Source: Planctomycetota bacterium (GTDB taxonomy: Bacteria > Planctomycetota > UBA1135 > GCA-002686595). From it: a DNA stretch of 64,000 nucleotides. The stretch is taken from the NCBI GenBank assembly GCA_002686265.1, contig NZBA01000050.1:248001-312000 (forward strand). Reading direction: 5' to 3'. Positions 1 to 8,747 of the stretch are shown here, piece after piece. Under the pieces are notes generated by a model that was not told where the DNA came from, made no database searches, and saw only the letters and a list, made by a program, of their open reading frames with translations. Position 1 is the first letter of the stretch. Each line of letters begins with the position of its first letter. The translations under genes were made by a program, and so were the position numbers.

Positions 1-452
1 GCGCGCAAGGCCACGGGAACACCGCGCTTGCCGTACCCGTAGACGTCACCGACGAAACCGACGCCGTTGACGAACAGACGCGAGGCACCCTGCAGGTCCG
101 CCATCAGCACGCCCCCCGTGGAGAGCTCGACCGCCGTGTAAGCCCAGGCCGCGTCTTCCCGTGGAAGCCGCCCGTCCTCGCCAGCGTTGCGCTCGGTCCA
201 GACCCTGGCGTGTCCCAGCTCCCCGGGAGCAACTTCCTCGCCGGAGACGGGCGGCGTGCTGCGGGGATCGAGGAGGTAGCGCAGGAACACCGCGTCGGGA
301 CCGAAGGGCCGGCGGCCGCGCCGGTCGGTCGCGGAGAGCACAAGCCACTCGCGGGGCACGAGCTGCTCGGGCAACTCGGGGGCGACGAGGGTGTTGGGGA
401 GGGAGCTGGAACCGAGGACGACAGCGAGGATCACAGACCACATGACGCGCAT
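1..452 (-). CDS. Exported protein, N-terminal part only (runs off left edge)
   Basis: Only the first 150 codons lie in the window, so the C-terminus and any catalytic part are missing. The N-terminus (MRVMWSVILAVVLGSSS) looks like a Sec signal peptide with its hydrophobic core at residues 4-15, so the product is probably exported. Residues 126-141 (LFVNGVGFVGDVYGYG) resemble the beta-sandwich N-terminal modules of secreted esterases or peptidases; this is an impression, not a domain assignment. ATG 452 is taken as the start and ATG 443 (residue 4) is in frame; neither has a clear SD. The gene diverges from the dynamin-like GTPase gene across 157 bases. Function unknown. Confidence 0.7.
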   Translation of the reverse strand, partial: MRVMWSVILAVVLGSSSLPNTLVAPELPEQLVPREWLVLSATDRRGRRPFGPDAVFLRYLLDPRSTPPVSGEEVAPGELGHARVWTERNAGEDGRLPREDAAWAYTAVELSTGGVLMADLQGASRLFVNGVGFVGDVYGYGKRGVPVALR

Positions 453-609
453 GCTAGCCTGTTCGCGTGGACACGCCATCCGCGCTCCGCCCCGTTCCGC
501 GCCCCGTGGGAAACGACTGGTCGGGGACGGACCGAGCGACTACGGTGTCGGGTGGCGCGTCCGCCCCCCTCGTCCGCCCCGAAGCACCCCCCTCGAAAGA
601 TCGCCCGAC

Positions 610-2886
610 ATGCGAACCCTGCTGAGCAAGTTCTGCGAGGAGTTCGACCGCTCCGTCGAGCCGCTAATGGAGCCCCTGCGCCGGGCGAACGAGATCCTCG
701 CCGAGAACGCCGGGCGTGCCTACGCCCGCGACGTGCTGCCCGAACTGCAGGAGCTCGCCCACCAGCTCGAGACCCTGACCGAGAAGGTGGCCGAGCAACA
801 GGCCTACGTGCTCATTTTCGGCCCCCTCAAGAGCGGCAAGTCGACACTCATGAACGCCATGAGCGCGGCCTACGTCAGCGAGGTGACCAGCCTGCCCGCG
901 TACCCGTGCATGGTCTACGTCGCCGACGCCGACGAGCGCGAGTTCATCACGACTCGCCACGACGGGACCCAGGATGTCTTCCACGATCCGGCCGCCCTGC
1001 GCCTACAGGTCTCGCGCGCCCACACGGACCTCGCGGAGCACCTGCGGAGCGTCGAGAGCGAGGGCCCGGACTTCGACCCGGCGGTGCACTTCCCCGAAGC
1101 CATCCGACGAATCGACGTGCGCCTGCCCGCGGGCGAGCTCGCCCGCTCGGGGTCGGTGCTGGTGGACACGCCGGGCCTCTACAGCCGCATGAAGTTCGGC
1201 TACGACCGAATGACGCGAGAGTTCCGCAACTCCGCCGCCTGCGCCATCTTCGTCGTCAAGACTGAGAACCTCTTCCTCGAGCAGGTCTTCGAGGAGTTCA
1301 ACGACCTGCTCGACCTCTTCAGCCGCATCTTCCTCGTCGTCAACGTCGACAGCACGAAGAAGGACCTGCGCCCCGACGGCGCCCTCGTGCCCAGCCTGGA
1401 AAGCGAGGACCCTCTGCGCGTGATCGAGGCCTTCGAGAACCTCGCCATGAATGCGCCCCTGAAGGCCGCCGCCGACGAGGGCCGCCTGCGGATCTACCCG
1501 GTAGACCTGCTGCACGCCGCCTCGCGCCGCCTCGGTGGCGAGACGGTCACGGGCGCGCCCGCCGCGGCCAGCACCGACGAAGGCGGCGCGGCGATCGGCG
1601 GGCATCAGGCGGACTTCGAGGGTTTCATGACCGACCTGGCCGAGTACCTCGACTCGACCGACTATCTGCTGGCCTTCCTCGGCGACAGCATGCGCTGCGC
1701 CCTCGGCCTCCTGGCTGACCTGGAGACCGTTTGCCAACACCGCGCCTTCGGCGCCCTCGGCCAGGAGTTGTCCTCCCTCGAGCACGAGCACACCCTTTGC
1801 CGACAGCAGGTAGCGGCACTCGAACGCCTGGCGGGCTTCCCCTGGAGCGATGCACTCGAACGCCTCGGCGCCGGGCACGTCCCGGCGGACGACTCCGCCG
1901 CCCTGGAGGCCTTCCGGGACTTCGACCAGCAGATCGGCTCCGCGGTCCATCGCTGGTTCAAGACCGACGCCAGCCTGCACTCCCTGCTCGAGACAGGAGT
2001 GGCACCGCTGGTCGCCGCCGCCCAGCAGGACCACGCCGCTAGAGCGCGGGCGACCCTGCGGGACCTCGTCGATGAGGACACCGACGCCCGCGGGCTGCCC
2101 GAAGCCGTTGCCGGTGACATGGCGACCACGGGCCTGCGCCTGGCGGAATTCGCCCGCGGCGCCCTCGAGGAGCTCGACCCCCGGACCTTGGTCAGCTGCG
2201 AGATCCCCGTCATCGAGCTGGACGCGCTCCCCGTGCGCCGGGGCCCCGTCGACTGGCTCCTCTTGCGCTCGCGCGCCCGCGTGCAGCGCTCCCTCTTCGG
2301 CTCCCCCTCCCGCCCCGACAAGCTCCTGCCGCGAGACGTCAAGGCCCGACGCCTGGGCGAGATCGGCCGCAAGGCGATCGAACGAGCCCTGACCAGCGCT
2401 CTGCGCCGGCGCCTGCCCGAGCTCCTGAACGATGTGGCGGCCCGCCTGCACGGAGACTACGCCGCCGCCGTGGGCGAGGCCCTCGGCGGCCGGGTCGAGA
2501 CCCTGCGCGCGGAGCTCGGCGCCGCCCTCAAGGCGACGCAGCAGCACCTGAGGGAGTTCCGCAAGGTGCTCAATCGCCTCTCGGACCTGGAGGCGTCGGC
2601 GACCATGACGCGTGATGCGATGACGCGCTTGGCCCGGGACTACCGCGAGACCGACGCCGAGGTGCTCCTCGCGCCGATCGAGAGCGAGCCGCAGGCCCAC
2701 GCACCCGCCACCCTGGGCGACGAAGCCCCCCTCGCCGAGCAACGACAGGCCCCTGGCCGCGCGCCGGCGCGGCCCGAATCCGAGGGGTCCACCGAGGAGC
2801 CGGGAACCGACCAGCCGGCCCCCATCGAAGAGCCCACGACGCTCGAGGTCGACTGTTCCTCTGAGTCTCGAGAGCAGACGCTCTAG
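610..2886 (+). CDS. Dynamin-family GTPase
   Basis: 758-residue GTPase of the bacterial dynamin-like superfamily, expected to act at membranes by nucleotide-driven assembly. The P-loop is GPLKSGKST at residues 71-79, G3 is DTPG at 186-189, and the likely G4 is TKKD at 249-252 after VVNVDS. The segment before the P-loop (residues 15-67) is helical, as expected for a neck or bundle. The long helical region after about residue 330 fits a stalk. The last ~70 residues are Pro/Glu/Ala rich and probably disordered. The frame is open from 391, but ATG 610 begins the recognisable helical protein. Its TAG stop shares the CTAG at 2883-2886 with the convergent transporter gene. Being a single gene rather than a tandem dynamin pair, its exact role (fission, membrane repair or phage defence) is open. 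Confidence 0.85.
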   Translation: MRTLLSKFCEEFDRSVEPLMEPLRRANEILAENAGRAYARDVLPELQELAHQLETLTEKVAEQQAYVLIFGPLKSGKSTLMNAMSAAYVSEVTSLPAYPCMVYVADADEREFITTRHDGTQDVFHDPAALRLQVSRAHTDLAEHLRSVESEGPDFDPAVHFPEAIRRIDVRLPAGELARSGSVLVDTPGLYSRMKFGYDRMTREFRNSAACAIFVVKTENLFLEQVFEEFNDLLDLFSRIFLVVNVDSTKKDLRPDGALVPSLESEDPLRVIEAFENLAMNAPLKAAADEGRLRIYPVDLLHAASRRLGGETVTGAPAAASTDEGGAAIGGHQADFEGFMTDLAEYLDSTDYLLAFLGDSMRCALGLLADLETVCQHRAFGALGQELSSLEHEHTLCRQQVAALERLAGFPWSDALERLGAGHVPADDSAALEAFRDFDQQIGSAVHRWFKTDASLHSLLETGVAPLVAAAQQDHAARARATLRDLVDEDTDARGLPEAVAGDMATTGLRLAEFARGALEELDPRTLVSCEIPVIELDALPVRRGPVDWLLLRSRARVQRSLFGSPSRPDKLLPRDVKARRLGEIGRKAIERALTSALRRRLPELLNDVAARLHGDYAAAVGEALGGRVETLRAELGAALKATQQHLREFRKVLNRLSDLEASATMTRDAMTRLARDYRETDAEVLLAPIESEPQAHAPATLGDEAPLAEQRQAPGRAPARPESEGSTEEPGTDQPAPIEEPTTLEVDCSSESREQTL

Positions 2887-4223
2887 CCCGCCTCGCCCAG
2901 CGCCGCCTCCGCGGCCCGGGCCTGCGCCCGGCCGCTGCGCAGGTCAACGCGCGTCAACAGCGCGCCGCCCACGAGGAACATCCCGGTCAAGGGCAGGATC
3001 GCGGTCCGGATCGACCCGGTCGCCAGCAGGGTCAGGGAGAAGATCGCCGGTCCGACGACGCCGGCGAAGCGATCGAGGACCGCGAAGAGGCTGAAGAACT
3101 CCGCCGATCGCTGGCGCGGGATGAGGCTGGCGAACAGAGAGCGGCTGAGGGCCTGAGCTCCGCCCTGCACCATCGCGATCAGGAAGGCGAGGATGTAGAA
3201 CTCGACCGTCGAGTCCATCCGCCAGGCCAAGATCCCCGTCGCCGTGTAGACGCCCAGGGCCAGGAGCACCGACGCCTTGGCGCCCAGGCGACGCGCCAAC
3301 ACACCGAACATCAGAGTGAAGGGGATGCCCAGGAACTGCACCGCCAAGATGGCGCCGATCAGGTGCAGGCGGCCGATCCCCACACGGTCGCCGTAGATGG
3401 CCGCCATGCGGAAGATGGTCGCGATTCCGTCGTTGTAGATCAGGAACGCCAACAACATCAGGGTCGCCTGCGGGAAGCCGCGCAGGTCGCGAAGAGAGGC
3501 CACGGTGGCATGCAGGGTCTCGCGCACGGGCCCGACGCCCTCGGTCGTCGAGCGCGCCACGCCGGCCGGTTCGCGCACGTGCCGGAAGAGCGGCAGAGAG
3601 AAGAGCACCCACCAGACAGCCACCGAGAGGAACGCCAAGCGCGTCGGCAGGGTCGCCTCGGCCGGTGTGAGCCCCTCGCCCGAGGGCAGTCCGAACAGAT
3701 CGGGCCGTTGGATCCAGGCCAGGTTCAAGCCGAGCAGCAGCCCGCCGCCGAGGTATCCGAGGGCGTAGCCCGAGAGTGACAGGCGATCGAGAGTCTCCGG
3801 CGGCGCAACGTGCGGTAACAGGGAGTCGTAGAAGATGAAGCTCCCCGAGGCTCCGATGTTGGCCAGGACGAACAGAACCAGAGCCGCCACCCAGTGCCCA
3901 TGCTGGAGGAAGGTCATTCCCGCGACCGCGCTCGCGCCCAAGGCCAGGAAGATGCCTAGGAGGGACTTCTTCCTGCGGAAGCGATCGGCCATCACCCCGA
4001 GGAAGGGCGCCATGAGGGCGATCAGGGCCAAGCTGAGGGCGGTGGCCGCCGAGTAGCGGATGTCCGCGCGGTTCGGTTCGACCCCCGCCGCGGCCACCTG
4101 GGCGTAGTAGATCGGGAAGACGGCCGTGACAACGACCGTGATCATGCCCGAATTGGCCCAGTCGTAGAGCGCCCAAGCGCGCATCCGAGGATCGTGCAGA
4201 GCCAGGCGCTCGAGGACCTTCAT
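2883..4223 (-). CDS. MFS transporter, Atg22/UMF1-like family
   Basis: 446-residue polytopic membrane protein with about 12 hydrophobic segments. Residues 15-25 (RAWALYDWANS) are the hallmark of the vacuole-effluxer-like UMF1/Atg22 branch of the major facilitator superfamily. The cytoplasmic loop motif RFRRKKSLLG after the second helix pair fits the MFS fold. Bacterial members are mostly uncharacterised and the substrate cannot be inferred, though eukaryotic Atg22 exports amino acids from vacuoles. ATG 4223 is preferred over 4298 because the family motif normally lies close to the N-terminus. Upstream is TATACG eight bases before the ATG and no SD. The stop codon shares CTAG with the dynamin-like gene. 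Confidence 0.88.
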   Translation of the reverse strand: MKVLERLALHDPRMRAWALYDWANSGMITVVVTAVFPIYYAQVAAAGVEPNRADIRYSAATALSLALIALMAPFLGVMADRFRRKKSLLGIFLALGASAVAGMTFLQHGHWVAALVLFVLANIGASGSFIFYDSLLPHVAPPETLDRLSLSGYALGYLGGGLLLGLNLAWIQRPDLFGLPSGEGLTPAEATLPTRLAFLSVAVWWVLFSLPLFRHVREPAGVARSTTEGVGPVRETLHATVASLRDLRGFPQATLMLLAFLIYNDGIATIFRMAAIYGDRVGIGRLHLIGAILAVQFLGIPFTLMFGVLARRLGAKASVLLALGVYTATGILAWRMDSTVEFYILAFLIAMVQGGAQALSRSLFASLIPRQRSAEFFSLFAVLDRFAGVVGPAIFSLTLLATGSIRTAILPLTGMFLVGGALLTRVDLRSGRAQARAAEAALGEAG

Positions 4224-4387
4224 TGCCGCATCGTATAGACTGTCGGTCGCAACCCTATACCATCGGTCATGCCGCTTCTTCCCGAGCTTCCCTCCCATCG
4301 TGCATCCACGGCCGCGGGCCCTCGTGCGCGTGGTGGGCGCCCGGCCGCTCCCGTCCGCTCTCCTTGGGCACGCCCTCCCGACCCGAC

Positions 4388-5140
4388 ATGAAGACCGACG
4401 CCGTGGAGGTCGCCGCTCCCGCGATCATCTGCACCCTGCCCACCTACGACGAGGCGGACAACATCGAGCCGCTGACCCGCGAGCTCTTGGCGCTCGGGCC
4501 GAACTACGAAGTCCTGGTGATCGACGACGACTCGCCGGACGGAACCTGGCAGCGCGTCGCGGCCATGAGCCGCGCACAACCGCGAGTGCACCTCCTGCAC
4601 CGCACCCGCGACCGTGGACGAGGGCGCGCCGGGCGTGCTGGATTCCTGCGCGCCCTGGAGATGGGCGCGGAGGTCGTGATCGAGATGGACGCCGACCATT
4701 CACACGATCCCGAGTTCGTGCCGGCACTCGTGGAGCGCCTGGCCACCGAGCCCGCGGTCGGTCTGGTCCTCGGTTCGCGCGGCGTACCGGGAGGGCACAG
4801 CACCGAGCGCACCGTCCTGCGCCGCTTGCTGACCAGGGCGGCCAACGCCTACATCCGCACGCTCCTCGGCCTCTCCGTGCGGGACTGCAACTCCGGCTTC
4901 CGCTGCTGGCGGCGCTCCACCCTCGAGCGCATCGCGGTCGCCGACACCTTCTCCCCCGGGCCGGCCATCGTGCAGGAACTGCTGTACAAGACCGCCCGCG
5001 CCGGGATCTCGATCGCCGAGGTCCCGATCACCTTCCGCATCCGCCACGCCGGGAAGTCCACCCTGACCCTGCGCACGCTCCTCGCCGGCTACGCGGCCGT
5101 CCTCAAGCTCCGCTGGCTCGCCCTCAGGGGGGAGCTGTAG
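4388..5140 (+). CDS. GT2 glycosyltransferase, polyprenol-phosphate mannosyltransferase-like
   Basis: 250-residue soluble GT-A enzyme of the dolichol-phosphate mannose synthase type. It should transfer a sugar from a nucleotide donor to polyprenyl phosphate at the inner membrane. Visible motifs are LPTYDEADNI (17-26), the nucleotide-binding DDDSPDGT (46-53) and the metal-binding DADHSHDP (101-108). The length matches single-domain DPM1-like enzymes that lack C-terminal membrane helices. Start ATG 4388 gives the usual short N-terminus; no SD is seen. Twenty-one bases downstream lies a broken GT-C type membrane gene, the class of enzyme that normally uses such lipid-linked sugars, so the pair probably once formed a functional unit. 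Confidence 0.85.
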   Translation: MKTDAVEVAAPAIICTLPTYDEADNIEPLTRELLALGPNYEVLVIDDDSPDGTWQRVAAMSRAQPRVHLLHRTRDRGRGRAGRAGFLRALEMGAEVVIEMDADHSHDPEFVPALVERLATEPAVGLVLGSRGVPGGHSTERTVLRRLLTRAANAYIRTLLGLSVRDCNSGFRCWRRSTLERIAVADTFSPGPAIVQELLYKTARAGISIAEVPITFRIRHAGKSTLTLRTLLAGYAAVLKLRWLALRGEL

Positions 5141-5161
5141 CTCCCCGGCCGCCCCCCGCTC

Positions 5162-6189
5162 ATGCCGAGGATGTCCAGCCTCGGTCTCCTCCTGGCCGTT
5201 CTCGTCTACGTCCTCCTGCGTGGGTTGATCCTCTACAGCGCCTTCGATTCGACGGCGCTGCCGATGTTCGAGCTCTACCCCATGGGAACCGCGCCCAAGG
5301 CCCTTCTCGAAGGAGTCGGGTTCCCGCTCTCGATCTACTTCGAGAACGCCGCGGGTCCACTCCTCGGGAGCCTGACCTCGCTCCCGTTCTACCTGGCCTT
5401 CGGCGAGACCTACCTGGCCGTCAGATTCGTCCCGGCGGCCTTCGGCCTGGGGGCACTGCTCTGCGGCTGGTGTTTCCTCGATATCGCAGCCGGGCGCAGA
5501 GCGGCCACGGCCGGGGCCCTGCTCGTCTCTTGGGGCGCCGCCCTCGCGGGCGTGCGGAGCAGAGCTTCCTGAGCGTCGAGGGCTTGCTCGCGGACATGCC
5601 GGGCTCGGCGCACATCGACCTGGCGCGCGGGGCCGGACGGGACCTCCGCTTCCAGGCTCTCATGATGACTGGCGACACCCGCCTGCTCACCGACCTGTCT
5701 GCCCTGGCACGGACTGGGGCGCCCTACGCGAGCGCGGTCATCGAGGGCGCCGCCGCCGGTGAGGACTACCCACCGGTAGCCCGGCGCATCGCACCGCGCC
5801 AGAGGGAGTGCCTGCGCCTGCTGGATCGGCTCCCCTCCGACCTGCGGCCAGCCTTCGCGCGCGGGATCGGCCTCGATTGCGGGCGCCTGGTGCGGCGCGG
5901 GATTCCCTCCGAGCTCGACGAGATCGAGACCCTGCTGCGCGCCATCCCGGCGACCCTGCTCGACACAACCCTGCAGGGGATCGATTGGGGCATGGCCGAC
6001 GGCGGTCAGTCCCCGGGCCTGCCACTCGGCCGGCTTCCTTTCGTGCCTTCACCGCACCACGACTCCCTCCAGCGCGGATACGCGGCCGGGCGGCTGCACG
6101 TCTTCGGACCGCGGCAGGCCCTCGAACGGCTCGGAGACCTCCCCGCGGAATGGCGCGAAACCAACGAGAGCCTGGTCCTCGGCGGCTAG
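5162..6189 (+). pseudogene. Broken GT-C-like membrane glycosyltransferase (frameshift, probable internal deletion)
   Basis: Two coding frames are joined here. Bases 5162-5572 encode 136 residues with a hydrophobic N-terminus, an acidic-aromatic first loop (FENAAGPLLGSL) and two further helices, as in the first part of GT39-like polyprenyl-sugar transferases. It then hits TGA in the wrong frame. A second frame running to TAG 6189, readable from about 5560 (EQSFLSVEGLLADMPGSA), encodes about 205 mostly soluble residues. These include two similar segments, FARGIGLDCGRLVRRG and LQGIDWGMADGG, that look like a C-terminal repeat. The central membrane part expected in this family is absent, so I infer an internal deletion with a shift near 5550-5575; an assembly error or two small genes are the alternatives. 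The stop shares CTAG with the convergent methyltransferase gene. Confidence 0.6.
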
Positions 6190-7166
6190 TCCGGCTTGCG
6201 CGCCACCACCCGCAGGCGAGCTCCGGGGAGCAGCCCAAGGCGCATCAGGCCGTCGAGGGCCAGGAACGTCCAGCGCTGCAGGAGCTCGACGGGGCTCAAG
6301 TTCACGGCCTTGAACAGGTGCGCCGGGCGCGGGACCGAGCCGCGGACGGAGAGCACCTCGAGACCGGCTCGGGCCAGCAGGCGTAGCAGGCTGGCCCGAT
6401 CGAACTCGAGGATGTGGTAGGGAGCGCCGCCGTCGTGGTCGGGGGCGAGCTTCAACAGGCGCAGCAGCCTCGCGCCCACTAGGCGGCGCGGGAGCCAGGG
6501 CCCCAGGCCGCGCGCCGCGCGGAAGAAGACCGAGTTCACGTAGGTCGGGACGATCACGAGTAGGTGACCGCCAGGCCGTAGCAATCGGCGCAGGTCTCCC
6601 AGGACCTCCAGCGGGGCAGCCGTGTGCTCGAGCACGTTGTCCGCCACGCACAGGTCGAAACTCCCGGCCGTGAGGGGCGCCTGGGAGAGCTGCCCCTCGA
6701 AGACGTCCAACCCGAACTCCTCGATTGAGAAGCGGGCAGCCTCGGGCGAGAGCTCGACCCCGCACACCCGCCAACCTCGTCGCCGGGCCGCCTCGATGAA
6801 GAACCCGCCCGCCGAGCCCAGCTCGAACAGGGCAGCCGGCCCGCCCAGCTCACGCTCCAGCGACGCGACTTCGGTGTCATACCGAGCGAGCAGCTCGGCG
6901 CGCCGCTCGAAGTAGCTCCCCGTCTCCACGCCAAGGCTGTAGCCCTCGGTGAAGTAGTCGGGATCGCCGTACAGCTCCTCCAGGGTCGCGCCGTCCGGGC
7001 TGGGGTCGAGGTAGACGAAGCTACAGACCCGACACCGCACCAGGTCGAAGGAGCGCCCGCGCAGGGCGTACATCCGACGCTGGTACTCCACCGGGTCGTC
7101 GCTGCCGCAGACGGCGCACCACGCGTGGCGGGTGAAGACCGGAGGGTTGTTCACCGCCGCGTTCAC
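6186..7166 (-). CDS. Class I SAM-dependent methyltransferase with N-terminal zinc ribbon
   Basis: 326-residue protein. Residues 17-48 hold two CxxC pairs (C17/C20, C45/C48), the putative zinc-binding knuckle found in sugar C-methyltransferase-like and other planctomycetal methyltransferases. A Rossmann SAM-binding domain follows, with motif I FELGSAGG at 114-121, an acidic residue at the end of strand 2 (GVELSPEA) and VADNVLEHT as the post-II/III region typical of Methyltransf_11/23 enzymes. The C-terminus is hydrophobic and basic. No ATG precedes the ribbon in this frame; GTG 7166 is chosen, GTG 7154 is equally possible, and the further-upstream sequence does not look coding. Beside the GT genes it may methylate a glycan or lipid-linked sugar, which is inference from position. 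Confidence 0.8.
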   Translation of the reverse strand: MNAAVNNPPVFTRHAWCAVCGSDDPVEYQRRMYALRGRSFDLVRCRVCSFVYLDPSPDGATLEELYGDPDYFTEGYSLGVETGSYFERRAELLARYDTEVASLERELGGPAALFELGSAGGFFIEAARRRGWRVCGVELSPEAARFSIEEFGLDVFEGQLSQAPLTAGSFDLCVADNVLEHTAAPLEVLGDLRRLLRPGGHLLVIVPTYVNSVFFRAARGLGPWLPRRLVGARLLRLLKLAPDHDGGAPYHILEFDRASLLRLLARAGLEVLSVRGSVPRPAHLFKAVNLSPVELLQRWTFLALDGLMRLGLLPGARLRVVARKPD

Positions 7167-7410
7167 CCGCGTATCGGGGGCGCCAGGACGAGAGGGAAGA
7201 AGAATCGCATGGAAGGGACGACGGAGCCACGTCGGTGGTCGGCATCCTAACAGTCCGTCCAGAAAGGACCCAGCGGGACGAAGGCGCCTTCGTCTCTGCA
7301 AGTCGGGCGAGGTCGAGGCGGCGCAGCCGCTCCCGAAGGGCCTCCGAGCCGGGATCGGCGCGTCCGACGCCGCGGCGGCGGAGAAGGCGAACCCGGAGTA
7401 GGGCGCTCTG

Positions 7411-7424
7411 CAACGGGCTGCTAG
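7411..7424. repeat. Dispersed motif CAACGGGCTGCTAG, copy 1
   Basis: CAACGGGCTGCTAG lies 20 bases beyond the stop of the SPFH gene that ends at 7444. The same sequence in inverse orientation occurs at 40123-40136 and, less one base, at 40156-40169, and a TGCGGGCTGCTAG variant holds the stop of the DUF72 gene near 32871. The 277-base gap 7167-7443 around it shows no gene. Confidence 0.5.
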
Positions 7425-7443
7425 CCCACTCTCCCCTCTCCGT

Positions 7444-8739
7444 TCACTCCCGCTCTCCCAGGACCAGCTCCGTCAGGTGATCGAGGTCCATGAAGTTGGG
7501 GACGTCGGGATCGGAGGAGTTCAGAGTCACACGGGACAAGCGCAGGCTCTGGGCCGCCCGACGCGCAAGGTACAAGCGCGCCCCGGGCATGGCGTAGGCC
7601 TCGTTGGCGAGCTGCGTGCGGGCGGCTTCGGCCCGGTACAGTTCGAGGTTCCCCTCGCTCACCAGCTCCGCGTGGCGCTGGTCGGCCGCCAGGCGCACCT
7701 CTTGGCCGTACTCCTCCGTCCCGCGCACGAGCAGCGCCAGCTCCGCGGCGCTCTCGTTCTTCAGCCGGTCCATCTGAAGGTCCAGCTCATGGGTGACCTC
7801 CTGCAGGGAGCGCTCGATCTCCTGCAAACGCGTGGCGACCTTCTCCTCCTGCTCAGCGACGACGCGCGAGGCGTCGAGCAGCTGCGTCGTCTGGTGCATC
7901 AACTGCGTCTGTTGCAGTTTCTTCTCGTACTCCGTCGCGAAGGCGACGGAGGTGAACAGGATCCCCTGCGCTTCAACGTGCAGGGGGCGCACGGCGCGGT
8001 TCAGCTCGTCCAGGTTCTCTCGCACCCACTCGCCGCGCGCGGCCGTATCCGTCAGGTCCTGGGCACTCAAGCCCGCCATCTGCTGCACGAGCACCTTCTC
8101 GACCGTCGCCCGCACCAGCCGAGGGTAGCTGGCCTTCATCCCCTCCTGCACCACCCGATGCCCCTCGCCCGAGCGGATGGCAAAGGGCACGCACGCGCCC
8201 ACCCGCGCCTGAGTTCCATCGCGGGTCCGCACGTCGAGGGCCGCTGCTTCGGAATCCTCTCCCTCACCAGAGAAAGTCAACAGGTGCGTGCCGCGCCGCA
8301 GGAGGTGCCAGTCGTGCCAACCGGCCAGTCCCAAGTGCAGGCCCGCGGCGAAGTCGCGCTCCTCGATCCCGCCCTCGCCCCAGCGCGCCGCCCGCACGCC
8401 GATGGCCTCGGCCGGGACGCGCACCACCAGGGTCCGCCCCGCCGCCCAGACGACGCCGCCCACCAGGGATCCCACGGCGACCGCGCGTAGGACGAAGGCC
8501 GCTCCTCGCCGCGCCGCCGGCCGGCCCGGCAAGCGCCGGCGCACGCCGGCGATGACGTCCTTCACCTTCGTGACCATGGTCACGATTCCCGGCCGCCCCG
8601 CAAGGGCTGCCCCCCGGGCGTGCGTGGCCTTCCAGGCCTTCACAGACCATCGCCACCCACGCACCACGGTGCCAGCCAACACGTCCCAGCCCCTGCGCGT
8701 CGGCGCGCGCTCGGTCGTTTGCTCTTCGCTGTTCATCAT
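7444..8739 (-). CDS. SPFH/Band 7 domain membrane protein (second of a tandem pair)
   Basis: 431-residue member of the stomatin/prohibitin/flotillin/HflK-C superfamily. A basic N-terminal ~80 residues is followed by one transmembrane helix at about 85-102, the Band 7 domain to about 270, then a charged, Glu-rich coiled coil (about 275-365) and a short C-terminal tail. Such proteins form ring or cage assemblies in membranes and scaffold proteases or lipid domains; the side of the membrane and the partner are unknown. GTG 8742, ATG 8739 and ATG 8736 are consecutive; ATG 8739 is chosen because AGAGG precedes it. The gene starts only eight bases after the stop of the upstream SPFH gene, so the two are co-transcribed, like hflK/hflC. 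Confidence 0.82.
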   Translation of the reverse strand: MMNSEEQTTERAPTRRGWDVLAGTVVRGWRWSVKAWKATHARGAALAGRPGIVTMVTKVKDVIAGVRRRLPGRPAARRGAAFVLRAVAVGSLVGGVVWAAGRTLVVRVPAEAIGVRAARWGEGGIEERDFAAGLHLGLAGWHDWHLLRRGTHLLTFSGEGEDSEAAALDVRTRDGTQARVGACVPFAIRSGEGHRVVQEGMKASYPRLVRATVEKVLVQQMAGLSAQDLTDTAARGEWVRENLDELNRAVRPLHVEAQGILFTSVAFATEYEKKLQQTQLMHQTTQLLDASRVVAEQEEKVATRLQEIERSLQEVTHELDLQMDRLKNESAAELALLVRGTEEYGQEVRLAADQRHAELVSEGNLELYRAEAARTQLANEAYAMPGARLYLARRAAQSLRLSRVTLNSSDPDVPNFMDLDHLTELVLGERE

Positions 8740-8747
8740 CACGCCTC

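Noticed and set aside
216-600. N-terminal extension of the dynamin-like frame from 391
   Set aside because: The extension is Arg/Pro-rich and overlaps the divergent exported-protein gene; ATG 610 begins normal sequence.
1003-2742. 579-codon open frame opposite the dynamin-like gene
   Set aside because: Gly/Val/Glu-rich shadow of a high-GC gene in the antisense frame; no motif, and the sense frame has a complete GTPase.
610-2886. Dynamin-like gene as part of a phage-defence island
   Set aside because: Neighbours are housekeeping or envelope genes and there are no mobility genes, so no defence context is visible.
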